Origin: Osedax fenrisi
Taxonomy: Eukaryota > Annelida > Polychaeta > Sabellida > Siboglinidae
Direction of reading: 5' to 3'
Length of the DNA stretch: 64,000 nt
Assembly (NCBI GenBank): GCA_964019155.1
Contig: OZ025243.1
Span: 8,983,865 to 9,047,864, forward strand
Shown here one piece after another: positions 11,598 to 24,706 of the stretch. Both the position numbers and the translations under genes were made by a program. The notes under the pieces are model-generated. The model was not told the origin of the DNA. It worked only from the letters and a program-made list of their open reading frames with translations, and did not search any database. Within the stretch, counting starts at the first letter, position 1; every line of letters begins with the position of its first letter.

Positions 11598-13644
11598 TTT
11601 TATATTGATTTATGTTTCATTTTGTATCTAGATTATTGCATTATCTCTTCTGGTTTTTTTTAATGTGTTTTTGTTATAGAAAATTTAGGTTTTTATATAT
11701 ATATTTCAAATATATTATAATATAAAATTAATAATTCATTATTATTACAGATAAAGTGGGAAGTATTATTTTATTTTTGTTTGTTCTGTATTATATTTTG
11801 TTATAAATTTATTTTTGTTATAGAAAATTCGGATTTTTTATATCTATATTTCAAATATACTATAATATAAAATTAATAATTCATTATTATTACAGATAAA
11901 GTGTGAAGTATTATTTTACTTTTGTTTGTTCGGTATTATATGTTTGTTTTATATATATTTTGTAAATATGTTTCAAATGTATTATATTACTAAAATACAA
12001 TATTAATAATTTTCTATTATTTCAGATTATAGTGATAAGTATTATATTATTTTGTTTCGTAATATTATTGGTATGTTTTGTTATTAACTGTTTTTGTATA
12101 GGTATATTGGTTTATTTTATTTGTAACTTGTTCTGTTTTTATATATATATATATGTTTCAAATTTATTATACAATTAAAATAAAAATATAAATATAAATT
12201 AATAAAGTACCTACTATTATTACAGATTTTGGTAATTATTACATTATTTGTTTGTTTCATTCTAGTATTGGTTTATTTGATTTTTAATATGTTCTGTTTA
12301 TAATATATTTAAAATTTAACATTTAAATATTAAATTATATAACTAATAATTTATTACTAAAACAGGGTACAAGATGAAGAATTCTATAAAGTTAAAGTAG
12401 AAATTGAATATTTCGATGCCACTTACAAAATAATGTATTTTATTTCTATTTTCGATTATTTTTACGCTATCTTTTATTTCTATTTTGATCATTTTTCGTT
12501 TATTTTTACTATATGATTTATTTCTACTTTCGATTGTTTTTCGTTTATTTTTACGGTAACTGTAAAACGTTTTAATTTCCTTAATTTTTTAATTTCGTAT
12601 TATTCTTTATTTATTTCTATAACGTATGTTATCGTTAGCAAATATTTATACTTTATACTTTCGATTATATTTTCGGCTATGTATTTGCTTAAATAAATTA
12701 TCAATCAATCAATCAATCAATATTAAATTTAAATTTAAACTTTATAGTAATAATATTAAAATAGTGTATATTATTATTTAATATTTATTTATTAATCAGT
12801 ATGTATTTATCAACTGGAATCATGCATCCTAAATCTATATCAATGATACACAAACAACTTACGACATATTGTAAAGTAAAATACGGATCTATTTTGATTG
12901 GATATTATAAATCACATGGGGTCGGTATTAGGGTAGTTTAGGGGGTCGGTAATAGGAAAATCATATGGGTTGCTATAATTAAGATATATTGGTTAATAGT
13001 TATTCAAATTAAATTATTTTTATAATACTTATAAAAATGTTATTGATCTACAATATTTTGCACAAAATTAAGTTTTCTTTTAATTAACAGAGTATTTACA
13101 ATGATTTAAAAAAAGTTATTATTCAAATATTTAAAAAGTAAAAACAGAATATTAAATTTTATCAAATAACAATTGTAGAATTCAATATTTAAAAAAAAAA
13201 AATACTTATTCATATTTATCATTAAATTACTAATAGTTCATGTATATATACATAGTATACATAGTATACATAGTATATATATATACTTTTTTATATCTCT
13301 TATAGTTACTGAGATACTAGAGGGGTTGGCATTAGGAGGGGGTCCGTAATCGGAGACTTTCCCCTATATAGTATACATATATATTATATACGTATATACA
13401 TACATATATACTTGTACTAGTGGTTGAACAAAAACACATGCAAGTGGTTAGTAGAAATCACTTTCCTCAAGTGGTTGATAAAAACACACCCTAATTTATT
13501 TTTATTTTCATTTATTAATATATTTTTTATATTTGTTTTTATTTTTTCTCTTTCGTTTATAATCTATGTATGTATTTATGTAAATATGTAATATATTTTT
13601 TGATTTCTCAAACATATTATTAACAGTGTCAAATAAGTATCATC

Positions 13645-13910
13645 ATAGCCACACAAGCAGTAGGACACGGGTTTGAGCCTCGTCCGGACCATTAATTCAT
13701 TTTATAAAATGGGTCTTAAAATATTATTTAGAAGTGATCTTATATAATTGTGTATAAATAAATGATCGGCTCTCGTTAAAACTATGGATGCCTTAACATG
13801 AGAGCGGCTTCAAAGGGACATTAGAGCCATATATGGTTATAAGTGAAAACTTCATCTAAGTTCCTGGATGGGATGAAAGGACTCCACCAAATAAAAATAA
13901 CAATAACAAT
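13645..13910 (+). mobile_element. tRNA-derived SINE, 5' truncated
   Basis: Homologous in opposite orientation to 53905-54234. Contains the B-box-like GGGTTTGAGCCTC but only part of the tRNA head. It ends in (AATAAC)n, followed by (TA)n. Confidence 0.85.
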
Positions 13911-14044
13911 ATATATATATATAATATAATATAATATATAGTAGTATATAATACTCCTATATCAATGCAGTCTGTAGTATATAACACTCCACTATATCAA
14001 TGCAGTCTGTAGTATATAACACTCCTCTATATCACTTATTATTT

Positions 14045-14187
14045 GTGTCCGTATTATATTCAATGTATATTATTATTAAATTGTTATCATATTACAATTA
14101 TCTTATTATTATTTTATTCACATACTAGTGAAAGAGTCTACATGACCCTATTTTAGTGCCTAATAAACCGAATATCATCATCATCAT
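14045..14187 (+). mobile_element. L2-like LINE 3' end, copy A
   Basis: Ends in AGTGCCTAATAAA and (ATC)n. Nearly the same sequence lies at 15318-15459; the last part resembles the tail of the L2-like LINE at 24125-24182. 5'-truncated copy. Confidence 0.75.
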
Positions 14188-14812
14188 ATATTTATGTATT
14201 TAAATTTATAATACAAATATAAATTGAACAATAAAGAATAGTGTTCTACTTCACATGAAAGAATTTAATTAGAAGTAGCTATTCAGTTTTATAATCAAGT
14301 ATATTATATTACACTTATAAGTGCAATAAAAACCATAATAAACATATATATATATATATTATATGGATTATTTGTTTCATATACTCTGTCTAGCATTATA
14401 TAAATATATATATTTTAAAATTTATATTTAAATATAATTATTTTAAATATTATGTTAATGTATAATTAAGAATTAACTATCTCTATATGCTCATTATCTA
14501 TATTATATGTAGATAACAACATGTAGATAGGTCATATTGGTCAATTTGCGATGGTCATATTATCCTCGATGTAAACTATGCATAAATAGCTCACATGAAA
14601 AAGAGAAGTCAAGGTCATGATAATATTTAAACTGAGCGTAAAGTTCCATTCTCATGTGTGATTCTGTCACTAAATTTATCATGCTTTTAGATTGCATAAT
14701 TTGATAACTAAGCCTTTTTTCCTGGCTGATTTCACAAAATATCTCACTCGTGATCTCCACTTTATACGCTATACGAGTTCAGCTGAGGACCATCAATGAC
14801 CTCGACCCTTAC

Positions 14813-14997
14813 ATCGTCGTCAGGTTTCACTAACCGTCCACCCCACGGCGACACCTCAGTTCCCCCTTCTCCGTCCGAGTCGCTGTCACCTATCTCGGCG
14901 TCGCCGGTGTCGAAGAATTCCGCTGAGTCGGCGTAACTGTGAAACAACGAGTGACCTTCACCCCGATGACCTTCAGCCCGGAACTGGCGTTTATCCC
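14813..14997 (-). CDS. OSBPL1A: ORP1-like exon with second FFAT-like motif
   Basis: 185 nt, acceptor ATCACTCAG|GG in the phase left by the previous exon, donor GAT|GTAAGG (strong), phase 1 in and 0 out. Encodes YADSAEFFDTGDAEIGDSDS, a second FFAT core EFFDTGD at 14920-14900, followed by acidic residues and WGGRLVKPDDD. If the donor is not used the frame stops at 14762, giving a short isoform without the lipid-transfer domain. Confidence 0.85.
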
Positions 14998-17900
14998 CTG
15001 AGTGATAGGTAACCATCAGTGATGTGATACGATTAGACTACGTCGCATTACGTAATAATCTATGACATTACGCAACAAATGAGCACATTATATCACCTAT
15101 ATGTAATATAGTTTGGGCTGATATTGTTATTGTTATTGTTATTCTATTTTGGTGGAGTCATTTCATCCTATCCAGGAATTCAGATGAAGTTTTCACTTAT
15201 AAGTTATAAGTTATAACCATATGGCCTAAATATGATATGGGTTGATGAACTAAATTTTAGAGTATGCCGGGATCATTAGAGAGATATGTGATGCTTTCAT
15301 AGAATAATTCGTTCATATAGTGTTATATTCAATGTATATTATTATTAAATTATTATCGTATTACTATTATCTTATTATTATTTTCTTCCCGCACGAGAGA
15401 ATAGGTTTACATGACCCTATTTTAGTGCCTAATAAAACTTATATCATCATCATCATCATACTAAATGATAACAATATAATAGAGGTCACTGCCACAGTAC
15501 CTAACGTATCGTCGCAGTCGAAGAACTCATCGCTGATGGACATAGTACTAGAGGTCATGGGGTGAGAGGGGCGTGATGAACTCTGCGTGTTCTTGCCCAT
15601 AGCAGCTGCTGACACTGTTCATTACGGGTGTGTGTGAATGTGTGTGTGTGTGTGTGTGTGTGTGAATAGTGGTGTGTGTGTGTTACAGTAAGATAATGTA
15701 AGGTAATAAGGTAAGTTAAGGTAAGACATATTTATACGCTAATATCCAGGTACCCAATCAGAGAGTTAAAACAATGATACGATGTCAACGATAATAATGA
15801 TAATATCTATGGCTGGAACGCAGGGTTAAAACATGTTTCACTATTCGAAAATATCGAATAAAACACAAGAATATATTTTCACGTTAATAATCGATATATT
15901 AAATAAATAAATATATACACTTGTAGATTATGCACTAATAAGTAATTTGAAGTATACACTAATAATCTGTGTATATAATTAGTATGAATAGATACTGGTG
16001 AATGATATAGTTAAGCAAATCTATACGCACTTATACACATATATGCACACACACATACATATACATAAACACATACATTCTCTAACATACCCACCCTCAC
16101 ACACACATACATACACACACACTCACACACACATACACACACATACACACCATCACTCACACTCTTACTCACACACACACATACACACACATACATAGAC
16201 ATACAGACATGTAGCCACAAGATGATGATACCAGTACCGTAACCAAATGAACATTCAAGTTTAGCATTCTCCACAGCTAGTACTTTGAGGGCGTCCTCTA
16301 GATGTCTGTGTCTCTCGTCAGCTCTCTCTAGTTGTAGCCTTGATCAGGGATGGTAGTCATGAGGTGGGGGGAGGTGTGGGCAGGGAGGGAGGGGGGCTGA
16401 GTTGAGGTTGTGGGGAGGAAGGGATGGAGGAAGGTCGGGATTTATGGAAAGAGGGATGGGGTGAATACGGAAGGAAGGGACGAGGGTAACATTATGAGGG
16501 GGAGGGCGGGAGTGTAAGGAAGTGAGGGAATGAGTACTATAGTTGATATTAAGTATTGTTGAGTATCAGCATTAACATATAGAGGATAGCCGTTAGGAGT
16601 GCAACTATATTCTTAGTAACTCTACTAGTGGTTCCCCTAGTTATGGTGCTATTCGCTGTTTGTTACGAGTCTATTGATTATCCATTAGTGTCTGGTATTT
16701 AGAGTTTGAAAAATTGATAGTGAATAATTCTGAGCAATAAAATATAATTTTAAAATTATAATTTCAAAAATTTGATATATTTATACTATCATAATCTAAT
16801 GTAGACATGTTAACTTGGCATTATTGCATGACATGTAGGACCACTATGCTTATATAGTATTATTACATCATATGTAGGGTTCCATTCACACTAACTAATA
16901 ACAAAGCACATGGGCTTTGATAATAATATCCATTGGTTTTGTTCATTTTATATGAGAAAATTCAGTGAAATGAAATGAATGGTTAATGGTTTAATTAATA
17001 GGGGTTTTACTTAATATGGGGGGGCTTTAATTAATATTCACACCAGTACATGTATCTGTGCCTACCTCCTAGCTTCTTCCTGATTAGCGATCACCGCAAT
17101 GGTTCTGTTGAGGTCATTAATGAGTTCACGCGACTGGGCTAGTATAGAGGTCAACTGAGACCTAGAGGTCAGCAGTAACACTATGAGGGGGCGGGTTGGA
17201 GAGTCAGTGATTGATGGGTGTCAACATAATATACTGGTAACTTTACGTGATGTTTACATAATAATGAACTTTACCTGGGTGGTCAAGTTCAACGCTTAAA
17301 CTATCTGTACTGAGAATATTCGTGCAAATCTATATATATATATATATATTACTAAACATTCATTTCAATAGTTATCATCATAAAGTTCTCATATCTTAAA
17401 ATGTATCTATACACATACTATAGTATCATTGTTCATGAATACATAGTAATATTTATTTACTAAAATTATATTATAAAATTAATATTTATAGGAAAATAAC
17501 AAGTTTCATATGTTTAATTATTTTACAAATCAGTCTTAAATAATAATAATATATAATAGAGATTACAATTATTGGAACTTAATTATATATTAATAATAAA
17601 GAATATATTCAAATTATTTAAATCATATTTTAAACTGTATAATATGTATATATATAAATAACAATATTGCGTAAGTTAGTTGAATAGAAATCTATATTAA
17701 ATACACAGGAGATAGTCAGCAATACTAAATGGTATCGTGGTATGATGGCAAACTAGTTTTATCTTTATTGGAAGTGGTCAGATCATCAATGCAAGAGGTC
17801 AAGACGTCCACCTCTGTTGACAATAGCTTGTGGTTGGCTTCGTTTGTCTGAGGATGAGGAGTAATAGGAGGAATAGGAGGAGAAGGAGGAGGAGAATGAT

Positions 17901-19700
17901 GAAGATGAGAAGTAGAAGGAGGAGGAGGATGATGAGGAAAAAGAGGAGGACGAAGAAGAAGAGGATGAGGATAAATAGGAGAAAAAGGAGGAGGATGAGG
18001 AGGAGGAGGAGGGGGAAGAGGAGGATGAGGAAGAGGAGGAGGAGGAAGAGGAGGATTAAATAATACAAGAAGCATTGCGTAATACACAAGTGTGTGTACA
18101 TAATCATCACACAATAGATAGGTAAACATTGATTAGATATGTGACATAGATAATTCACATCTTATGTCTTATTGATGAAAGTTATTTTAGACTAGAAATT
18201 GATTCTCGAAAAAAATTCAAAATTGAGATTTATCTAAATCTTCCGAGAACGAGGTAAAGTTTATATGTTAAAGGTAAAGAAATTGTTTATAAATATTGAT
18301 ATATCGAATAATCTATAAAATAATTTATATTGTGTATACGTTTGTAAATAATCTATTATTAATAAATTTAACTCAGCTAATCTATTACGATTGTATCAAA
18401 TAATCAGTATACACATCATCTATAATGTTAAATCTCACAAATACATACACACACGCACACTGTGTATAATACACATATAAATCTATCTCTATCCATGCCT
18501 TAATCTCTATGTCTCTCTCCTAACATTAATCATATTAGCGATATTGCCGTAGAGAAGATGAGAAGAGGTATCATTAGCATCTTCATCGTCAGACTCCTTC
18601 AGTTCCCCGGTCACCTGACTCAGGAGGAGGGCGGCGCCGTATTCAGAGTGACTAGTCAGCGCAATCCTCCATTTCTACGTAGAGGAGGAGGAGGATGTAG
18701 CTGATTGGTCAGATGTTGAGTGGACAGTGTGTGTCGTTGAATGTAAGGTAAACAGCTAGTCATTATAATGTCATTATTTAAATAGGTAGTTTATTTTCTA
18801 AATGGATAAGGTTAAATTCTTATCTTTAAGCCTTTTAGAAATAAAAATGATAATTATTTATATTCATGTTTATAAACTATAACAAAAACAACTAATAATA
18901 ATTATTATTGTTATTATTATTAATTAAATTAAATGAATTAATTTAAATCAAGTATCGTTACTTCATTTGACTCTATACTAATACATTTATTGGGGGCTCC
19001 TGTTATTAACCTCTCGTTCTGTTTTTGGGTGTTTCGTATCGTACACGGAAAGGGCGTAACTGGATTTATCCGTGAAGAATATATAGAACACATCTGAAGT
19101 TTGTTCATTGATCTGTGCAGAATGATACGTTGAGGGGGTCACATCCCACTACAAATATTTCCGGCAACTTGCCGAAAATACTGTAACTAAACCATTTTCT
19201 ATCAAGTTGTAATGGGATACCACCTATAAGGTTACTATTTTCAGGCAAGTTGCCTGAAAGTAAGGGGGTATCCCACTACAATTGTAGTTAGAAATATTAT
19301 TAAACAAATAGGTGGATGCTACAATAAAATGTGAGACGGTACATATGATATATCAGGTAATTAAAGTTTTATATAACGATTATAATTATTATAAATTAAT
19401 AATTAATTATATTACAAAACTTTTCATGAAACGAACAAGAAACGATATTTATTCGGCATGTCAAAGCCAACTAAATGAGAATATAGAAATATGAGTATGT
19501 CTATACTAAATATCTAATATTAAGGCAGAAACTTTAGAAAATATACATCGGATAAAATTACACATTAATAATATTTGGCGAGAGAATTTACGAGGTCATA
19601 TGATGGAGCAAATAATATGACAGGAAGATACAATGATATAAAGGTTTTAATATTTCAGGAAAACCAATGGCATATTACACGCATTGCACAGCTCATTGAG

Positions 19701-19747
<47 letters not shown>

Positions 19748-22700
19748 TATATACATAGCATACACATATATATTTATTGATTATTTGTTATCAATAGTAA
19801 ATAATATTATATATATTTTTCAAACCTTAAATTTGGAATTCTCGAGATATTTGAAACTTTTTCTCTTCACACCCGAAGAAGCATCACCCCTGTAATATTA
19901 CATAATCTATTGTTATCATCATACTTTGTTCACACTACATACCATAGAATCAATATAACAATCAGTATAGGTTTCATATATATTTGTATTCATATATAAT
20001 GTTGTTTAAATTAGTAAAAGATTAAATATATTATTTTTCTGTAAAACATGCCCCTCTAGTTTCCATTATAGTTGTCTCCATCCTTCATCCATTATATCTA
20101 GATCATGGACTCAATTAAACAACCCCCCTCCTGCTTATGCAATTGCTATTTTTAATTCGACTAATTTCTCCTTCTCCTGCCCTAATTGTCTTTCAATCAA
20201 ACCCCTCACTAGCCCTCACAAACTTCCTACTTCTAATACAAATACTAATCCTGCCTCCGTTATCTCCGAATGCAATACCTAACTTGAATCCCATACTACC
20301 TCCCCCTCATCATTAGCCCTGCTATGTTCCATCTCCCTTACTCCCAAACTACTCAATATTAAAACCTCCCCCCCTCGCATATCCGTCAATCCTACAATAT
20401 ATCATAATTCACCCCCTACTATTACTCACCACCAACTACCTTTCAACCCCAAATCAATCAAGTTATCTCAACCTATTGCTTATACGTATAAACCATCATC
20501 CTCACTGCATCCCTTTCCCTCACACATTCCTTATCATAATAATTATTCATCCACCCTTACTTATTCCCGCGTGTCACAACTTAATAACTTACTTAATGAA
20601 AACTCCCTTATAATCATGCATTTAAAATCTACTGAATTAAATACCGAGTTTATAAATACACTGATTAACCATCTTGACATACAAGCTAAATATATTACTA
20701 AGGCAACATTTACAACCCATTCTACCCAAATATATCTCATAAATTCCTCTATCGTCAAAATATTTTTCCAAAGATTTTTGATTGCTAGGAAAAACTCAAA
20801 ATTTTCCCATTTATTTATTCGCAATAATATTCCCTTTAATACGAGAATAAGAGGTAGAATTATCTACCATGCCTACATTAATAAACTTACTCCCCCAAAT
20901 TATAAACCATACTTGAATAATCTGACTAAAACGCACGAATTAAAAACCCCTAACAAACATAATGAATGGTTCCACTCATCAATACCAATATTACCCTCAG
21001 ATATTTCTAAATGGAAGCTATCCAATGAAACTTACTTATCTTCTAAACCAAATACCTCGATTCGATTGAATCCATCTCAAATCACTACCGACTGCTTACC
21101 CTCCCAAATCATTACTACCCCGTATTATCCCAAAACGTTACTGATCACTTATCCTCACCCTTACAATCTAACAATAGTACATGACTCTCAGTTAGCTTGT
21201 CACTAATTAATATTAGGTCCCTTAGATCTAATTCACTATTACTATTATCCTACCTGAAATATTCTAAAATTAAATTAGTTGTTATTACCGAAACATGGAT
21301 ATCGCCAGATGACTCCGATATATTCTCTCTCTTCCATGATATTGGATACTCTCTATTTATCTCACCTCGTATTAAAGGCCGAGGTGGAGGAGTTGGTATA
21401 TTAGTTCACTCTGACCTACCATCTCCTACTATTATCTACCCTTCCTTCTCTTATAGTGATTGCCTGACAGCCTCTTTAAATTTTATGAATACTGTCTACT
21501 CCTTTACTATAATTTATCGACCTCCAAAACAAGACTATACCACCTTCTATAATGAATTTTATGACTATATAACTGATACTCCACTATCTAACAATAATCA
21601 TAACTTTATTCTAGGTGACTTTAACTACCACTTCGAATCAAATATACATCCCCATTCCACATTCAAAAATCTTACTGACTCCCTCTCTCTACATCAATTT
21701 ATAACTTTCCCTACTCATATTGCTGGTCATTCACTTGATCTAAACAATTTTAGATCTCATAGTAGTTGTCAGTGTGTCACTGATTGTTGTAAATCTGACT
21801 TAATTACCGATCATTTTCTAATAACTTGTCGATTAGTTCTTCTTCACTCCACTTCTATAGAAAAAAAATCCATCACATACAGAAACTACAGATCTCTTGA
21901 TTATGATTGTTATGCCTTGGAACTTAAATTAATCCTCCTTTCATTGCCGTGTTCGATTGATTCACTCAATTATGCTCTATCTTACTTAATTGATAAATTT
22001 GCCCCTCTAAAAACTCGAACTATTAATATCCATTCAAACTCTCCATGGTTTTCCTCCGAACTTGTTTCTTTCAAACGTAACCTACGTAAACTCGAACGAA
22101 TCTTCCACAGTAACCCCTCTTCTAGTAACCTCTTAATATTTTCTACATATCGCAAGTTCTATAAATCTGAAATCTCTAAAGCTAAGTCTGCTTTTTATAT
22201 TAGTAAAATAAATAACCTCACATCCAATCCCCGTGCTTCTTTCGCCCTTGCTCGTAAGCTTCTCTCCCCTACAATGCCTATCAATATACCTCATATACCT
22301 AATATTGTAAAAAATGAATTATGTTATGAAATCGCTAATCATTTTACTGATAAAATTCAACGCACCTGCACTTCTATTTCATCTCTCCTACCAATTAGAT
22401 CAATTCCGTGCATATGTATTAGTAAACCAATCCCATACTATTTTTCTAAATTCTATATGCCTTCTATTTTCACAATATCTAATCTTATTTCTAAGTCTTC
22501 CTCTTCTTATTCTTCTGACCCAATTAACCTAGCCGCCTTTAAAAAACTAAATTATACTCTATCCCCCTATATTCTTGATATTATAATTATTTCCCTAAAT
22601 GATGGTATTTGTCCAACTTCCTTTAAGCATGCTATAATAACACCTATACTCAAAAAACCTTTATTTGATCCTAATATAATTGCTAACTATCGCCCCATTT

Positions 22701-24657
22701 CACAACTTCCGTTTATCAGCAAAATTCTGGAACGAATTGTTGCCATACAATTGAATAGATTTATAGCTGAAAATAAATTATATGATATATTTCAGAGTGC
22801 ATTTAGACGAGGACACTCAACTGAAACTGCACTACAACAAATACTTAACAATATATACTCTAAAGTATCTCCATCTATCTCCTGCCAACTTATATTATTA
22901 GACCTCTCATGTGCCTTCGATTCCTTGAGCCATTCAGTTCTTATCTCAAGGTTAGAAATGATTGGTATACGCGGAACCGTACTAAAATGGTTTTCATCCT
23001 ATATATTAAATCGATCATCATCCGTTAAAATTTGCAATTTCTCTACAAAATCTCGTACTCTTCATTATGGTGTTCCCCAGGGATCTGTTCTCGGCCCCCT
23101 CCTCTTCTCAATATACATTCTCCCTATACATGATATTATTGGTCAATTTCCAGATGTACACTATCACATTTACGCTGATGATATTCAACTATATTCCTTC
23201 CTACCCAATTCCTCCAATGTACTACCAGATAACTCACAATTATGTAAATGTGCATCAACTATCAGATCATGGCTTCTATCTAACAATCTTCTACTCAACT
23301 CTTCAAAATCTGCACTCCTAAATATCCCATCTAACTATCATAATTTTCCACCTGTTATCATCGACGGTCTCCCCATCATCCCTTCATCATCTGTTATAAA
23401 TCTTGGAATTACTTTGGATGCTAACCTATCCCTAAATTCCCATATAGCTAATATATCTAAATCAGCTAACTACCACCTCTTCAAAATTCGTCGTATAAGA
23501 AAAGACTTAACCCGATCTCTTACAACTGTCCTCATAAATGCACTCGTCCTCTCTCGTATCGACTACTGCTCCTCACTACTTTATCATCTCCCTAATACTT
23601 CATTATCCCCTTTAAATCGTATAATTCGTGCATCTATACGAACCATTTTCTCAATAAATCGATTTGACCATTCCATTACCGACTCCCACCAACTTATATC
23701 CAACTGGTTCCCTCAAAAAAAACGTTCCCTCCTACACCTTCTATCACTCGCTCATAAAGCAATATATTATACTTCTCCTCCTTATTTGAATTCCCTACTA
23801 ACTCTAAGACGCCCACTGACTTCCTTACGTTCAAATACTGACATTTCCCTAATTTGCCCTCGTGTCTCATACCTGAAATACCATAAACGCGCCTTCAGTT
23901 ATATGGTTCCATCCCTATGGAATTCCCTCCCTGCCTCTATTAGATCAATCCTTTCACACCCGTCCTTTATTACACACCTCAAAGCTTACATATCATCGAT
24001 GTAATATATTCACTTATTTAATCATACAATATTACTATTTTTATAAATTATATTATTTTATCGTTTTGTTTATTTATTTATCTATTTATTGTTTTCGTTC
24101 TATATTGTTATATGCACCTACGAGGGGTGGCCACACCTATGATAAGTGCTAATAAAACTTATCATCATCATCATCATCATCATTTATAAATACATTTTTG
24201 GTTTTATTTATCATATTATTTATTGTGTTATAATTTGTATGTAATTAATGATTTATAAGTAATTATATCTTAGAATAATTTATATGATTTATATTCAAAT
24301 TTTTAAATATATTTATTATTATTTAAATTATATATTGATATCAATAGTATATGAGTATATATATTTACCAGAATCAGATATATTTCAGAATTAGATAGTG
24401 TAAATACTCAGGAAAACACATAATAAAAGGCTGCCTAGGTTTTCCCACCCAACTTTATAACAACATTACAAGAATACAAAATATAAGAAAATTGTAAAAT
24501 ATCAAAAAAAGTCTTTCTTTAAAATGTCAATTATGTATATCATTAGAACTATATATTCATTAGTAAATTGATGATTGATAAATGTGATTTGTGGTTATGT
24601 TTACAAATGCTTAATAGGTAAGTGTATACTTGAACATTGTTATCAACGAGAGGTCCT

Positions 24658-24706
<49 letters not shown>

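Larger units (their letters stand above)
7399..12721 (+). mobile_element. CR1/Jockey-like LINE, nearly full length, disabled
   Basis: Order: ORF1 with a PHD-like finger, APE endonuclease, reverse transcriptase, then about 1.1 kb of 3' UTR with four diverged repeats of roughly 130-150 bp (11670-12300), ending in (TCAA)n at 12701-12721. Frameshifts in ORF1, endonuclease and between endonuclease and RT, plus a 358-bp internal duplication, make it inactive. The strand is antisense to the host gene whose intron it occupies. The 5' end is not defined. Confidence 0.88.
6688..13364. mobile_element. TIR DNA transposon interrupted by a LINE
   Basis: Ends are inverted repeats matching at 23 of 24 positions (GGGGAAAGTCTCCGATTACC followed by GACC or its variant). 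TATAT flanks both ends (6683-6687, 13365-13369). Subterminal copies of the motif GGTCGGTAAT occur in both arms (6842-6910, 12916-12955, 13321-13355), as expected of transposase binding sites. The CR1-like LINE (about 7.4-12.7 kb) lies inside, leaving roughly 1.3 kb of the element itself. No transposase domain recognised; superfamily open. Confidence 0.82.
20045..24182 (+). mobile_element. L2-like LINE, near full length
   Basis: ORF1 (about 20106-21206, one stop) overlaps a long endonuclease-RT frame (21197-24004), followed by a 180-bp 3' end with AATAAA and (ATC)n. It is C/T-rich on the plus strand, unlike the other LINEs. It lies antisense in the PH-domain intron of the ORP1-like gene. The 5' boundary is approximate. 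Confidence 0.88.

Noticed and set aside
15998..16274. His/Thr-rich and Cys/Val-rich frames
   Set aside because: CA-repeat translations; only the minus-strand part from 16338 down matches the ORP1-like gene.
17725..18158. Long Pro-rich and Leu-rich minus-strand frames and an Arg-rich plus-strand frame
   Set aside because: All come from translating the (GGA)n tract; only the first 94 bases after the acceptor look like a real exon.
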